From contig NZ_PGGW01000011.1 in the NCBI RefSeq assembly GCF_002794255.1, positions 248,001 to 312,000 of the forward strand: DNA of 64,000 nt, in the 5' to 3' direction. Shown here in pieces: positions 49,393 through 57,049 of this stretch (within the stretch, counting starts at the first letter, position 1; every line of letters starts with the position of its first letter). The stretch is from Streptomyces carminius (lineage in GTDB: Bacteria; Actinomycetota; Actinomycetes; Streptomycetales; Streptomycetaceae). The position numbers and the translations under genes were made by a program. A model generated the notes under the pieces. The model searched no databases, was not told where the DNA came from, and saw only the letters and a program-made list of their open reading frames with translations.

Positions 49393-51459
49393 TCAGCGCA
49401 GGAACGCCGCGGCGACCCCGGCGTCCACCGGGACGAGCAGCCCGGTGGTGTGTGACAGCTCGCCGCCGACCAGGGCGAACACCGCGTTCGCCACATGCTC
49501 GGGCAGCACCTCGCGCTTGAGGAGGGTGCGCCGGGCGTAGAACGCGCCGAGCTCCTCCTCCGGCACCCCGTGGAGGGCCGCGCGCCGCGCGCCCCAGCCG
49601 CCCGCGAAGATGCCGGAGCCGCGCACCACCCCGTCGGGGTTGACGCCGTTGACCCGGATGCCCAGCCCGCCCAGCTCGGCCGCCAGCAGCCGCACCTGGT
49701 GGGCCTGGTCGGCCTTGGCGGCGCCGTAGGCGATGTTGTCCGGACCGGCGAACACCGCGTTCTTGGAGGCGATGTAGACGATGTCGCCGCCCAGCCCCTG
49801 CGCGGCCATGACCCGGGCGGCCTCCCGGGAGACCAGGAAGGAGCCGCGGGGCATGATCGCGTGCTGCCGGTCCCAGTCCGCGGCGGTGGTCTCCAGCAGC
49901 GGTTTCGACACGGAGACGCCCGCGTTGTTGACGACCAGGTCCACTCCGCCGAAGGCGAGGACGGCCGCGTCGAAGGCCGCCCCGATCCGCTCCTCGTCGG
50001 TGACGTCCACGGCCACGGCCACGGCCCGGTCGGGACCGCCGAGTTCGTCCGCCACCGCCTCGGCCGCCGCCGTGTCGACGTCCGCGACCACCACACAGGC
50101 GCCCTCGGCGGCCAGCCGGTGCGCGATGGCCCGCCCGATCCCCGAACCCGCGCCGGTGACCAGCGCGACCCGGGTGGCCAGCGGCGCCGGCGCGGGCATC
50201 CGGCGCAGCTTGGCCTCCTCCAGCTCCCAGTACTCGATGCGGAACTTCTCCGACTCCTCGATGGGGGAGTACGCGGAGACCGCCTCCGCGCCGCGCATCA
50301 CATTGATCGCGTTGACGTAGAACTCGCCCGCCACCCGCGCGGTCTGCCCGTCCCGGCCGAAGGAGAACATCCCCACCCCGGGGACGAGGACGACCGCCGG
50401 ATCCGCGCCGCGCATCGCGGGGGAGTCCGGCCGCGCGTGACGCTCGTAGTAGGCCCGGTACTCCGCGCGGTACTCCTCGTGCAGCTCCTTCAGCCGCGCC
50501 ACCGCGTCCGCCAGGGGCGCGGTCGGCGGCAGGTCCAGCACCAGCGGGCGGACCTTGGTGCGCAGGAAGTGGTCCGGGCAGGAGGTGCCCAGGGCGGCCA
50601 GCCGCGGGTGTTCGGCGCGGGAGAGGAAGTCCAGCACCACCCCGGCGTCGGTGAAGTGCCCGACCTGCGGCCGGTCGGCGGAGGCGGCGGCGCGCACGTA
50701 CGGGGCCAGCGCGGCGGCGCGGGCGCGGCGCTCGTCCGACGGCAGCGGCTCGTACCCCTCGATCACCGGGCCGAACGGCCTGGGCCGGCCGCGCTCGGCC
50801 AGGAACGCCCCGGCGGTGCGGATGATCTCCAGGGAGTTGCGTTCGCACTCCCCGGAGCTCCCGCCCCAGGCGGTGATGCCGTGCCCGCCCAGCACGCAGC
50901 CGATCGCCTGCGGGTCGGTCTTTCTGACCGCGGCGATGTCCAGGCCGAGCTGGAAGCCGGGGCGGCGCCAGGGCACCCACGCCACGCGGCCGCCGAAGCA
51001 CTCGGCGGTCAGCCTCTCGCCGTCGGCCGCGCAGGCCAGCGCGGTGCCGGAGTCGGGATGGAGGTGGTCGACGTGCGCGGCGTCCACCAGACCGTGCATC
51101 GCGGTGTCGATGGACGGGGCCGCGCCGCCCCGGCCGTGCAGGCAGTGGTCGAACGCGGCGACCATCTCGTCCTCGCGCTCCGCCCCGGGGTAGACCTCCC
51201 GCAGGGCGCGCAGCCGGTCCAGGCGCAGTACCGCCAGGCCCTGCCCGGTGAGCGTGCCCAGATCGCCGCCGGAGCCCTTGACCCACAGCAGCTCCACCTC
51301 GCCGCCGGTGACGGGGTCGGTGGCGGTGCCCTTGGCGGAGGTGTTGCCGCCCGCGTAGTTGGTGTTGCGCGGATCGGCGCCGAGCCGGCGGGAGCGGGCC
51401 AGCAGCTCCCCGACCGCCGCGCCGTTCCCCTCGGTGTCTTCCGTGCTGTGCTCCGTCAC
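49393..51459 (-). CDS. rhaEW: Bifunctional rhamnulose-1-phosphate aldolase / L-lactaldehyde dehydrogenase
   Basis: A 688-residue fusion. The N-terminal class II aldolase domain has 'NTNYAGGNTSAKG', 'DAAHVDHLHPDSGTALA' and 'GCVLGGHGITAWG'. The C-terminal short-chain dehydrogenase starts near 428 with 'VALVTGAGSGIG' (about 431-442) and has the catalytic Tyr578/Lys582 pair in 'YGAAK'. It cleaves rhamnulose 1-phosphate to dihydroxyacetone phosphate and L-lactaldehyde and oxidises the latter to L-lactate, as does the homologous RhaEW of Bacillus subtilis. The GTG at 51459 has GAGGAG at a 5-base spacing. It lies 8 bp after rhaI. Confidence 0.95.
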   Translation of the reverse strand: MTEHSTEDTEGNGAAVGELLARSRRLGADPRNTNYAGGNTSAKGTATDPVTGGEVELLWVKGSGGDLGTLTGQGLAVLRLDRLRALREVYPGAEREDEMVAAFDHCLHGRGGAAPSIDTAMHGLVDAAHVDHLHPDSGTALACAADGERLTAECFGGRVAWVPWRRPGFQLGLDIAAVRKTDPQAIGCVLGGHGITAWGGSSGECERNSLEIIRTAGAFLAERGRPRPFGPVIEGYEPLPSDERRARAAALAPYVRAAASADRPQVGHFTDAGVVLDFLSRAEHPRLAALGTSCPDHFLRTKVRPLVLDLPPTAPLADAVARLKELHEEYRAEYRAYYERHARPDSPAMRGADPAVVLVPGVGMFSFGRDGQTARVAGEFYVNAINVMRGAEAVSAYSPIEESEKFRIEYWELEEAKLRRMPAPAPLATRVALVTGAGSGIGRAIAHRLAAEGACVVVADVDTAAAEAVADELGGPDRAVAVAVDVTDEERIGAAFDAAVLAFGGVDLVVNNAGVSVSKPLLETTAADWDRQHAIMPRGSFLVSREAARVMAAQGLGGDIVYIASKNAVFAGPDNIAYGAAKADQAHQVRLLAAELGGLGIRVNGVNPDGVVRGSGIFAGGWGARRAALHGVPEEELGAFYARRTLLKREVLPEHVANAVFALVGGELSHTTGLLVPVDAGVAAAFLR

Positions 51460-51467
51460 GGTTCTCC

Positions 51468-52631
51468 TCACGCCCCCCAGCCGGCCTGCTGTCCGCTCCT
51501 GCGCTCCGCCGCGATCCGCCCGGCCCACCCCGAGCGGTGGTAGGCCGCGACCGGGTCCGGCTCCAGGCCCGTCTCCTCACGCACCTCGGCCAGCAGTGGC
51601 CGTACGTCGGTGCTGTAGGCGTCCATCAGGACGGCGTTCGCGGCGAGCACGTCGCCGTCCCGCTGGGCCGCCGCCAGTGCCTCGCGGTCGACCAGCAGCG
51701 CCTTGGCGGTGGCCTCCTGGACGTTCAGCACCGAGCGGATGATCGCCGGGATCTTGGGCTCGACGTTGTGGCACTGGTCGAGCATGAACGCGGTCCGCGG
51801 CCCGTAGCCGCCGCCGCGCACCACCTCGTACATGATCCGGAAGAGCTGGAAGGGATCGGCCGCGCCGGCCATCAGGTCGTCGTCGGCGTAGAAGCGGGAG
51901 TTGAAGTCGAAACCGCCCAGCTTCCCCTCGCGCAGCAGCACCGCCACGATGAACTCGATGTTGGTGCCCGGCGCGTGGTGACCGGTGTCCACGACCACCT
52001 GCGCCTTCTCGCCCAGCCGCAGGCAGTGCGCGTAGGCGGTGCCCCAGTCGGGGACGTCGGTGGTGTAGAAGGACGGCTCGAACAGCTTGTACTCCAGCAG
52101 CACGCGCTGCCCGTCGCCCAGCCGTCCGTACACCTCCGCCAGTGCCTCGGCCAGCCGGTCCTGGCGGGCGCGGACGTCGTCCTGGCCGGGGTAGTTGGTG
52201 CCGTCGGCGAACCACAGCTTCAGGTCGGCCGAGCCGGTGGCCTCCATGATGTCGACGCACTCCAGCAGGTGGTCCAGCGCCTTGCGCCGCACGGCCGGGT
52301 CGGGGTGGCAGACGCTGCCGAGCCGGTAGTCGTCGTCCTGGAAGACGTTGGCGTTGATCGTCCCGAGCCGCAGCCCCAGCCCCTCGGCGTATCCGGCCAG
52401 CGCCGCGTAGTCGTCCACCCGGTCCCAGGGGATGTGCAGGGCCACGGTCGGCGCGACACCGGTGTGCGCGTGCACCCGGGCCGCGTCGTCGAGCTTCTCG
52501 CGCGGGGTGCGCGGGACGCCGGGCTGGGCGAAGACCTTGAAACGCGTCCCGGAGTTGCCGTAGGCCCACGAGGGGGTCTCGATGGACTGCTCCTTGAGGG
52601 CCGCCTTCACTGCGGCCGTGGCGGCGGTCAT
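51468..52631 (-). CDS. rhaI: L-rhamnose isomerase
   Basis: A 387-residue TIM-barrel isomerase of the RhaI type, distinct from E. coli RhaA. It converts L-rhamnose to L-rhamnulose. Segments include 'TPSWAYGNSGTRFKVF', 'ADLKLWFADGTNYPGQDD', 'VVVDTGHHAPGTNIEFIVA' and 'GGFDFNSRFYADDDLMAG', with metal-binding acids and histidines in these loops. It is the first gene of the rhamnose operon. A LacI-type operator and a small hairpin that includes the SD lie upstream. Confidence 0.95.
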   Translation of the reverse strand: MTAATAAVKAALKEQSIETPSWAYGNSGTRFKVFAQPGVPRTPREKLDDAARVHAHTGVAPTVALHIPWDRVDDYAALAGYAEGLGLRLGTINANVFQDDDYRLGSVCHPDPAVRRKALDHLLECVDIMEATGSADLKLWFADGTNYPGQDDVRARQDRLAEALAEVYGRLGDGQRVLLEYKLFEPSFYTTDVPDWGTAYAHCLRLGEKAQVVVDTGHHAPGTNIEFIVAVLLREGKLGGFDFNSRFYADDDLMAGAADPFQLFRIMYEVVRGGGYGPRTAFMLDQCHNVEPKIPAIIRSVLNVQEATAKALLVDREALAAAQRDGDVLAANAVLMDAYSTDVRPLLAEVREETGLEPDPVAAYHRSGWAGRIAAERRSGQQAGWGA

Positions 52632-52633
52632 GC

Positions 52634-52648
52634 GTCAGGGCTCCTGAC
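52634..52648 (-). promoter_or_regulatory. Small hairpin covering the rhaI ribosome binding site
   Basis: In the mRNA GTCAGG pairs with CCTGAC around a 3-base loop, AGC. The AGGAG Shine-Dalgarno sequence spans the 5' arm and loop, so the hairpin would lower initiation unless opened. Confidence 0.4.
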
Positions 52649-52662
52649 TGCCGGAGGTGTTG

Positions 52663-52674
52663 TGAATCGTTTCA
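52663..52674. promoter_or_regulatory. LacI-type operator at rhaI
   Basis: TGAATCGTTTCA, a near-perfect 12-bp palindrome of the LacI-family TGAA-N4-TTCA type. It lies 32-43 bases before the rhaI start codon, where it would block transcription. A matching site is near the divergent LacI-family gene. Confidence 0.8.
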
Positions 52675-52824
52675 CCAAGGGAAAGCTAGGGGTGCCCGGT
52701 GGGGGTGTCAAGAGGGCGGGATTCCGGCGCTCCCGCCGCTCCGTCCGCGGTCACCGGGCAGGTCGTCCGGGCGTCCGCGCCCGTTGACGCGCCCCGGGTG
52801 CCGCCCTGCTGCCCGAATGCCTGC

Positions 52825-52836
52825 TGAAACCATTCA
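52825..52836. promoter_or_regulatory. Second LacI-type operator near the regulator gene
   Basis: TGAAACCATTCA, matching the rhaI operator in its TGAA and TTCA half sites. It is about 175 bases upstream of the LacI-family start codon and 151 bases from the rhaI operator. It suggests autoregulation or looping. Confidence 0.55.
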
Positions 52837-53008
52837 TGCCGACCGCGGATGCCGGGCCCGCCGACCGGTCCGCACGGCGGGCGGTGCCGGGGCCCCGGTC
52901 GGCCCGCGCCCGCCGTGCGGTGCCGTGCCGCCGCCGCGGATGCGTAGCATGGGCCCGCGGCCCGGGCAGGAGCCGCGGACGACACAGGTCAGGGGACGGT
53001 CGGGGCTC

Positions 53009-54034
53009 GTGGCGCGCATGGTGGGGATCAAGGACGTGGCACGTCGGGCGGGGGTGTCGGTCGGCACCGTGTCCAACGTCATCAACCGCCCGGAGATGGT
53101 CGCCGAGGAGACCCGGACCAGGGTGCAGGCGGTGATCACCCAACTGGGTTACGTGCGCAGCGAGTCGGCACGGCAACTGCGCGCGGGCCACAGCCGGATC
53201 ATCGCGCTGCTGGTGCTCGACATGGCCAACCCCTTCTTCGCCGACGTCGCCACCGGCGCCGAGCGCGCGGCACGGGAGGAGGGGCTGAGGGTGATGCTGT
53301 GCAACAGCGCCCAGAGCCCGGCCGAGGAGGCCGACTACCTCTCCCTCTTCGCCGAGCAGCGGGTGCGCGGTGTCCTGATCACCCCGGCCGACATCACCGG
53401 CCGCAGCCTGGCCGACTTCCGGCGGCACGGCATCCCCTACGTCATGGTCGACCGGCTGGTCTCCGGCGACGACTGCTGCTCGGTCTCCGTCGACGACGTC
53501 ACCGGCGGCACGCTGGCCGCACGGCACCTGCTCGCCCAGGGACACCGCGAACTGGTCTATGTGAGCGGGCCGATGCAGCTCTCCCAGTGCCGCGACCGCC
53601 ACACCGGGGTCCTGGCGGCCCTGCACGAGGCCGGACTGCCCCCGGAGGCCCTGACCCTGGTCGAGGGCGAGCGGCTGGACGTGGCGGCGGGACGGGACGC
53701 CGGGGCGCGGCTGCTGGGCATGACACCGCGCCCGACGGCGGTGTTCTGCGCGAACGACCTGCTGACCCTGGGGGTGCTGCAGGCACTGTTCGCGGCCGGG
53801 GTCCCGGTGCCGGACGGCATGGCGCTGGTCGGCTACGACGACATCGAGTTCGCCGCGGCGGCGGCCGTCCCTCTCACCTCGGTGCGGCAGCCCGCCTACC
53901 GGATGGGCCGGACGGCCGCCGACCTGCTCATCGAGGAGACCGGCGAGGACGCCGCGCGGCACCGGCACCAGAAGATCGTGCTCCAGCCCGAACTGGTCGT
54001 ACGCGACTCCAGTATCTCCGCCGCCCACCGCTGA
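53009..54034 (+). CDS. LacI-family transcriptional regulator (probable rhamnose repressor)
   Basis: A 341-residue regulator. The HTH 'IKDVARRAGVSVGTVSNVIN' is at about 6-26, the hinge helix 'SESARQLRAGHS' near 50-61, and a periplasmic-binding-like sensor domain follows ('LDMANPFFADVATGAERAAR', 'RVRGVLITPADITGRS', 'MALVGYDDIEFAAAAAVPLT'). It is divergent from rhaI, with LacI-type operators between them, so it most likely represses the rhamnose operon. The GTG at 53009 has a loosely spaced AGGGGA; an ATG at 53018 is also possible. Confidence 0.9.
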   Translation: MARMVGIKDVARRAGVSVGTVSNVINRPEMVAEETRTRVQAVITQLGYVRSESARQLRAGHSRIIALLVLDMANPFFADVATGAERAAREEGLRVMLCNSAQSPAEEADYLSLFAEQRVRGVLITPADITGRSLADFRRHGIPYVMVDRLVSGDDCCSVSVDDVTGGTLAARHLLAQGHRELVYVSGPMQLSQCRDRHTGVLAALHEAGLPPEALTLVEGERLDVAAGRDAGARLLGMTPRPTAVFCANDLLTLGVLQALFAAGVPVPDGMALVGYDDIEFAAAAAVPLTSVRQPAYRMGRTAADLLIEETGEDAARHRHQKIVLQPELVVRDSSISAAHR

Positions 54035-54073
54035 CCCGCCACCGCGGCGGTACGCGCACCGGGCGTACGTGTC

Positions 54074-55195
54074 TCAGGCCGCCTCCGCCGCCTCCTCCGG
54101 CGTCGGTGCCGGTCCGCGGACGCTCCCGGACGACAGCAGCGCGCGGAGGCCGCGGACCGCGGCCCGGCCGGCCCGGTTGGCGCCGACGGTGCTCGCCGAG
54201 GGGCCGTAACCGACCAGGTGGATCCGTGGATCACGGACCACCCGGGTGCCCTCCAACCGGATGCCGCCGCCCGCCTCGCGCAGCCCCAGCGGCGCCAGAT
54301 GACCGAGCGCGGCGCGGAAGCCGGTGGCCCACACGATGCTGTCGGCCGCCACCGCGCGGCCGTCGTCCCACACCACGCCCCCCGGCGTGATCCGGTCGAA
54401 CATCGGCAGCCGCCGCAGCACCCCGCTCTCCCGGGCGCGCCGCATCTCCTCGGTCAGGGGCAGACCCGTCACGGAGACCACGCTGCGCGGGGGCAGCCCG
54501 TCCCGCACCCGCTCCGCCACCAGGGCGACTGCGGCGCGGCCCTGCTCCTCGTCGAACGGGCCGTCGGTGAAGACCGGTTCCCGGCGGGTCACCCAGGTGG
54601 TCGCGGCGGCCACCCGCGAGATCTCCAGCAGGTGCTGGACGGCGGAGGTGCCGCCGCCCACGACGACCACCCGTTCGCCCGCGAAGGACTCCGGCCCGCG
54701 GTACCGGGAGGTGTGCAACTGGCGGCCCGTGAAAGCCTCCTGGCCCGGCACCCGGGGCCAGAACGGCCGCTCCCAGGTGCCGGTGGCGTTGATCAGCGCC
54801 CGGGCGGTCCACACGCCCGCGTCGGTCTCCACCCGCAGCCGCCCGTTCCCGGCCTCGCGCACCGCGCGCACCCGTACCGGGCGCCGCACCCGCAGGCCGA
54901 AGGCGCGCTCGTAGGCGGCGAAGTACTCCCCGATCACCTCGGCGGACGGGCGTTCGGGATCGGCACCGGTCAGCGCCATGCCCGGCAGCGCGTTCATGGC
55001 GTGCACCCGGCCGTAGGTGAGGGTGGGCCAGCGGAACTGCCAGGCCCCGCCGGGATGCGGGGAGCCGTCCAGGACGACGAAGTCCCGGCCGGGCTCCCAG
55101 CCGGCCCGCCGCAGGTGGTACGCGCCGGACAGGCCCGCCTGCCCGGCGCCGACGACCACGACCTCGACCTCGTGTCCGGGCTCCGAGAACTTCAT
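54074..55195 (-). CDS. Flavin-containing monooxygenase-like FAD/NAD(P) oxidoreductase
   Basis: A 373-residue flavoprotein with the FAD motif 'VVVVGAGQAGLSGAYHLRRA' near residue 12 and the NADPH motif 'VVVVGGGTSAVQHLLEI' near 175. A third segment, 'SIVWATGFRAALGHL', resembles the ATG motif of this class. It resembles the CzcO/trimethylamine-monooxygenase-like group. Substrate unknown. The start ATG at 55195 (MKFSEPGHE) has a weak SD; it is placed just before the conserved FAD loop. Divergent from yjbQ, convergent with the LacI-family gene. Confidence 0.87.
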   Translation of the reverse strand: MKFSEPGHEVEVVVVGAGQAGLSGAYHLRRAGWEPGRDFVVLDGSPHPGGAWQFRWPTLTYGRVHAMNALPGMALTGADPERPSAEVIGEYFAAYERAFGLRVRRPVRVRAVREAGNGRLRVETDAGVWTARALINATGTWERPFWPRVPGQEAFTGRQLHTSRYRGPESFAGERVVVVGGGTSAVQHLLEISRVAAATTWVTRREPVFTDGPFDEEQGRAAVALVAERVRDGLPPRSVVSVTGLPLTEEMRRARESGVLRRLPMFDRITPGGVVWDDGRAVAADSIVWATGFRAALGHLAPLGLREAGGGIRLEGTRVVRDPRIHLVGYGPSASTVGANRAGRAAVRGLRALLSSGSVRGPAPTPEEAAEAA

Positions 55196-55297
55196 GTCCG
55201 GGCCAACCACCGGGGCGGTCCGGAACTTCCCGCCCGGTCGCCCGGAAACCGGTGGGACGGTGCACGGCGGCGGACCACGAGGCGTCAGGATGGACAC

Positions 55298-55720
55298 ATG
55301 AGCGATCGCTTCACGACCCGAGTCCTCCGGGTGACCACCGGTTCGCACGAGACCGTCGCCGACCTCACCCGTGACTGCGAGAGGTTCCTCGCCGAGGTGG
55401 CCGACGGCCGCGACGGCCTGCTCAACGTCTTCGTGCCGCACGCCACCGCCGGTGTGGCCGTCCTCGAGACCGGCGCCGGCAGCGACGAGGACCTGCTCGC
55501 CGCGCTGCGCGACCTGCTGCCCGCCGACGACCGCTGGCGCCACCGGCACGGCAGTCCCGGGCACGGCCGCGACCACGTCCTGCCCGCCCTCGTCCCGCCG
55601 CACGCCACCCTGCCGGTGGTCGGCGGCCGGCTGGAGCTGGGCACCTGGCAGTCGGTCTGCCTGGTGGACACCAACGGGGACAACCCCGAACGCCGGGTGC
55701 GGCTGTCCTTCCTGGCCTGA
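55298..55720 (+). CDS. YjbQ/UPF0047 family protein
   Basis: A 140-residue UPF0047 protein. It has 'DGLLNVFVPHATAGVAVLET' with a conserved His and 'HRHGSPGHGRDHVLPALVPP', the histidine-rich site of the family. E. coli YjbQ has weak thiamin phosphate synthase activity; the true role is unsettled. The product is typical in length. Followed by a strong hairpin terminator. Confidence 0.9.
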   Translation: MSDRFTTRVLRVTTGSHETVADLTRDCERFLAEVADGRDGLLNVFVPHATAGVAVLETGAGSDEDLLAALRDLLPADDRWRHRHGSPGHGRDHVLPALVPPHATLPVVGGRLELGTWQSVCLVDTNGDNPERRVRLSFLA

Positions 55721-55748
55721 CGGCCCGGAACGGCCGCCCGGATCCTCC

Positions 55749-55777
55749 CGGCGGGGCGCCCGTGCGGCGCCCCGCCG
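55749..55777 (+). terminator. Perfect 12-bp-stem terminator after the YjbQ gene
   Basis: CGGCGGGGCGCC (55749-55760) pairs perfectly with 55766-55777 around CGTGC, 28 bases past the stop. Confidence 0.88.
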
Positions 55778-55783
55778 AGAGGA

Positions 55784-55797
55784 TGGAAGCGCTCCCA
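55784..55797. promoter_or_regulatory. CebR-like box before the lactonase gene
   Basis: TGGAAGCGCTCCCA differs by one base from TGGGAGCGCTCCCA, the palindromic site of CebR, the LacI-family regulator of cellobiose/cellotriose use in streptomycetes. It lies about 90 bases before the lactonase start and 20 bases before a TACGGT (55817-55822) that may be the -10 element. Other LacI-family proteins may bind similar palindromes. Confidence 0.6.
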
Positions 55798-55885
55798 GCG
55801 ATCCGGGGCCGGGTGCTACGGTCGCCCGGGAACTGATCGCCGGGCACGACACGGCGCAGCACAGCACAGCACGGAGGGTGGAGCG

Positions 55886-56953
55886 GTGAGCGGAACGGAC
55901 AGCGGGCGGCGGGCGTACCTGGGGTCCTACACCTCGGCGGGGGGACGCGGCATCACCACGGCCGCCGTCGACCCGGACACCGGCGCACTGACCGTGACTG
56001 GGCACACCGACGCGGTGGCCGACCCCTCCTACCTCGCGCTCGGACCGGGCGCGGGCATGCTCTACGCGGTCAGCGAGACCGAGGACGGCCATGCCGTCGC
56101 GCTCTCCCTGGCCGACCCCGACCGGCCGGCCCCGGCCGGCCCCGCGGTGTCCGTCGAGGGGGCCGGTCCCACCCATCTGACCTGCGCGGCCGGACAGCTG
56201 ATCACCGCCAACTACACCTCCGGCAGCATCAGCTGCCTGCCGCTGCGCCCCGACGGCACCCTCGGGGCACGGCCGGCCGTACTGCCGCACGAGGGCTCCG
56301 GTCCGGTACGGGAGAGGCAGGAGGGGCCGCACGCCCACGCGGTGGTGGCCGACGCATCCTGGCGCTGGCTGCTGGCGGTCGACCTCGGTGCCGACGCGGT
56401 GTGGGTCTACCGGCTCGACCACGCCGGGGCCGCTCCGCGCCACCACGCCCGGACACCGCTGCGGCCCGGCAGCGGGCCGCGGCATCTGGCCTTCCACCCG
56501 CGCGGCGACCGGGCCTATGTGATCAACGAGCTGGACTCCACCGTGACCTGCTGCCGCTGGGACCGGGACACCGGCACCCTGGAGCCGGCCGGGACGGTCG
56601 GCACCCTGCCGGGGGACGCCGGGGGCACCGGGGGAGGGGCGAAGGAGAACTACCCCTCGGAGCTGGTGGTCTCCGCCGACGGCCGGTGGGCCTGGGCCGC
56701 CAACCGCGGACACGACAGCATCGCCGTGCTCGCCCTGGACCCGGACGGCGAGGGCATGGAACCGGTCACGACCGTCCCGTGCGGGGGGCACTGGCCGCGC
56801 GACCTCGCCCTCGACCCGGCCGGACGCAGGCTCTACGCCGCCAACGAGCGTTCGGGCGACGTGACCTGGTTCGACCTCGACCCGGACACCGGTGTGCCGC
56901 ACCGGGCGGGCTCGGTCGGGGTACCCGCCGCCACCTGCGTCGTCTTCGGCTGA
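55886..56953 (+). CDS. Lactonase family protein (6-phosphogluconolactonase-like beta-propeller)
   Basis: A 355-residue seven-bladed propeller with 'RAYLGSYTSAGGRGITTAAV', 'ADPSYLALGPGAGMLYAVSE' and 'GPRHLAFHPRGDRAYVINEL'. It matches the YbhE/Pgl lactonase family, which hydrolyses 6-phosphogluconolactone or related sugar lactones. The GTG start follows GGAGGGTGGAG. A CebR-like operator upstream suggests control by cellulose-derived sugar, which is inference. Confidence 0.9.
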   Translation: MSGTDSGRRAYLGSYTSAGGRGITTAAVDPDTGALTVTGHTDAVADPSYLALGPGAGMLYAVSETEDGHAVALSLADPDRPAPAGPAVSVEGAGPTHLTCAAGQLITANYTSGSISCLPLRPDGTLGARPAVLPHEGSGPVRERQEGPHAHAVVADASWRWLLAVDLGADAVWVYRLDHAGAAPRHHARTPLRPGSGPRHLAFHPRGDRAYVINELDSTVTCCRWDRDTGTLEPAGTVGTLPGDAGGTGGGAKENYPSELVVSADGRWAWAANRGHDSIAVLALDPDGEGMEPVTTVPCGGHWPRDLALDPAGRRLYAANERSGDVTWFDLDPDTGVPHRAGSVGVPAATCVVFG

Positions 56954-57049
56954 CGGGCCGGCCGGAGTCCCGGGGCCCCGGGGCCCACCGGGGCCGACGG
57001 GCGGACGGAGTCCGGCACGGGCCCGGCGGGCGGGCGGCGCTGACCGCGG

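Larger units (their letters stand above)
52632..53008. other. 377-bp divergent control region of the rhamnose operon
   Basis: It holds two LacI-type operators, the hairpin at the rhaI ribosome binding site and, toward the regulator, a long GC-rich leader (52837-53008) without coding signal. Confidence 0.6.

Noticed and set aside
49495..51543. A 682-codon open frame on the + strand
   Set aside because: It is antisense to rhaEW, reads as Gly/Arg/Val-rich low-complexity sequence, and has no domain.
47810..51580. A long minus-strand frame joining rhaB to the region opposite rhaEW
   Set aside because: rhaB has its own GTG with SD at 49348, and rhaEW is encoded in a different frame of the same strand.
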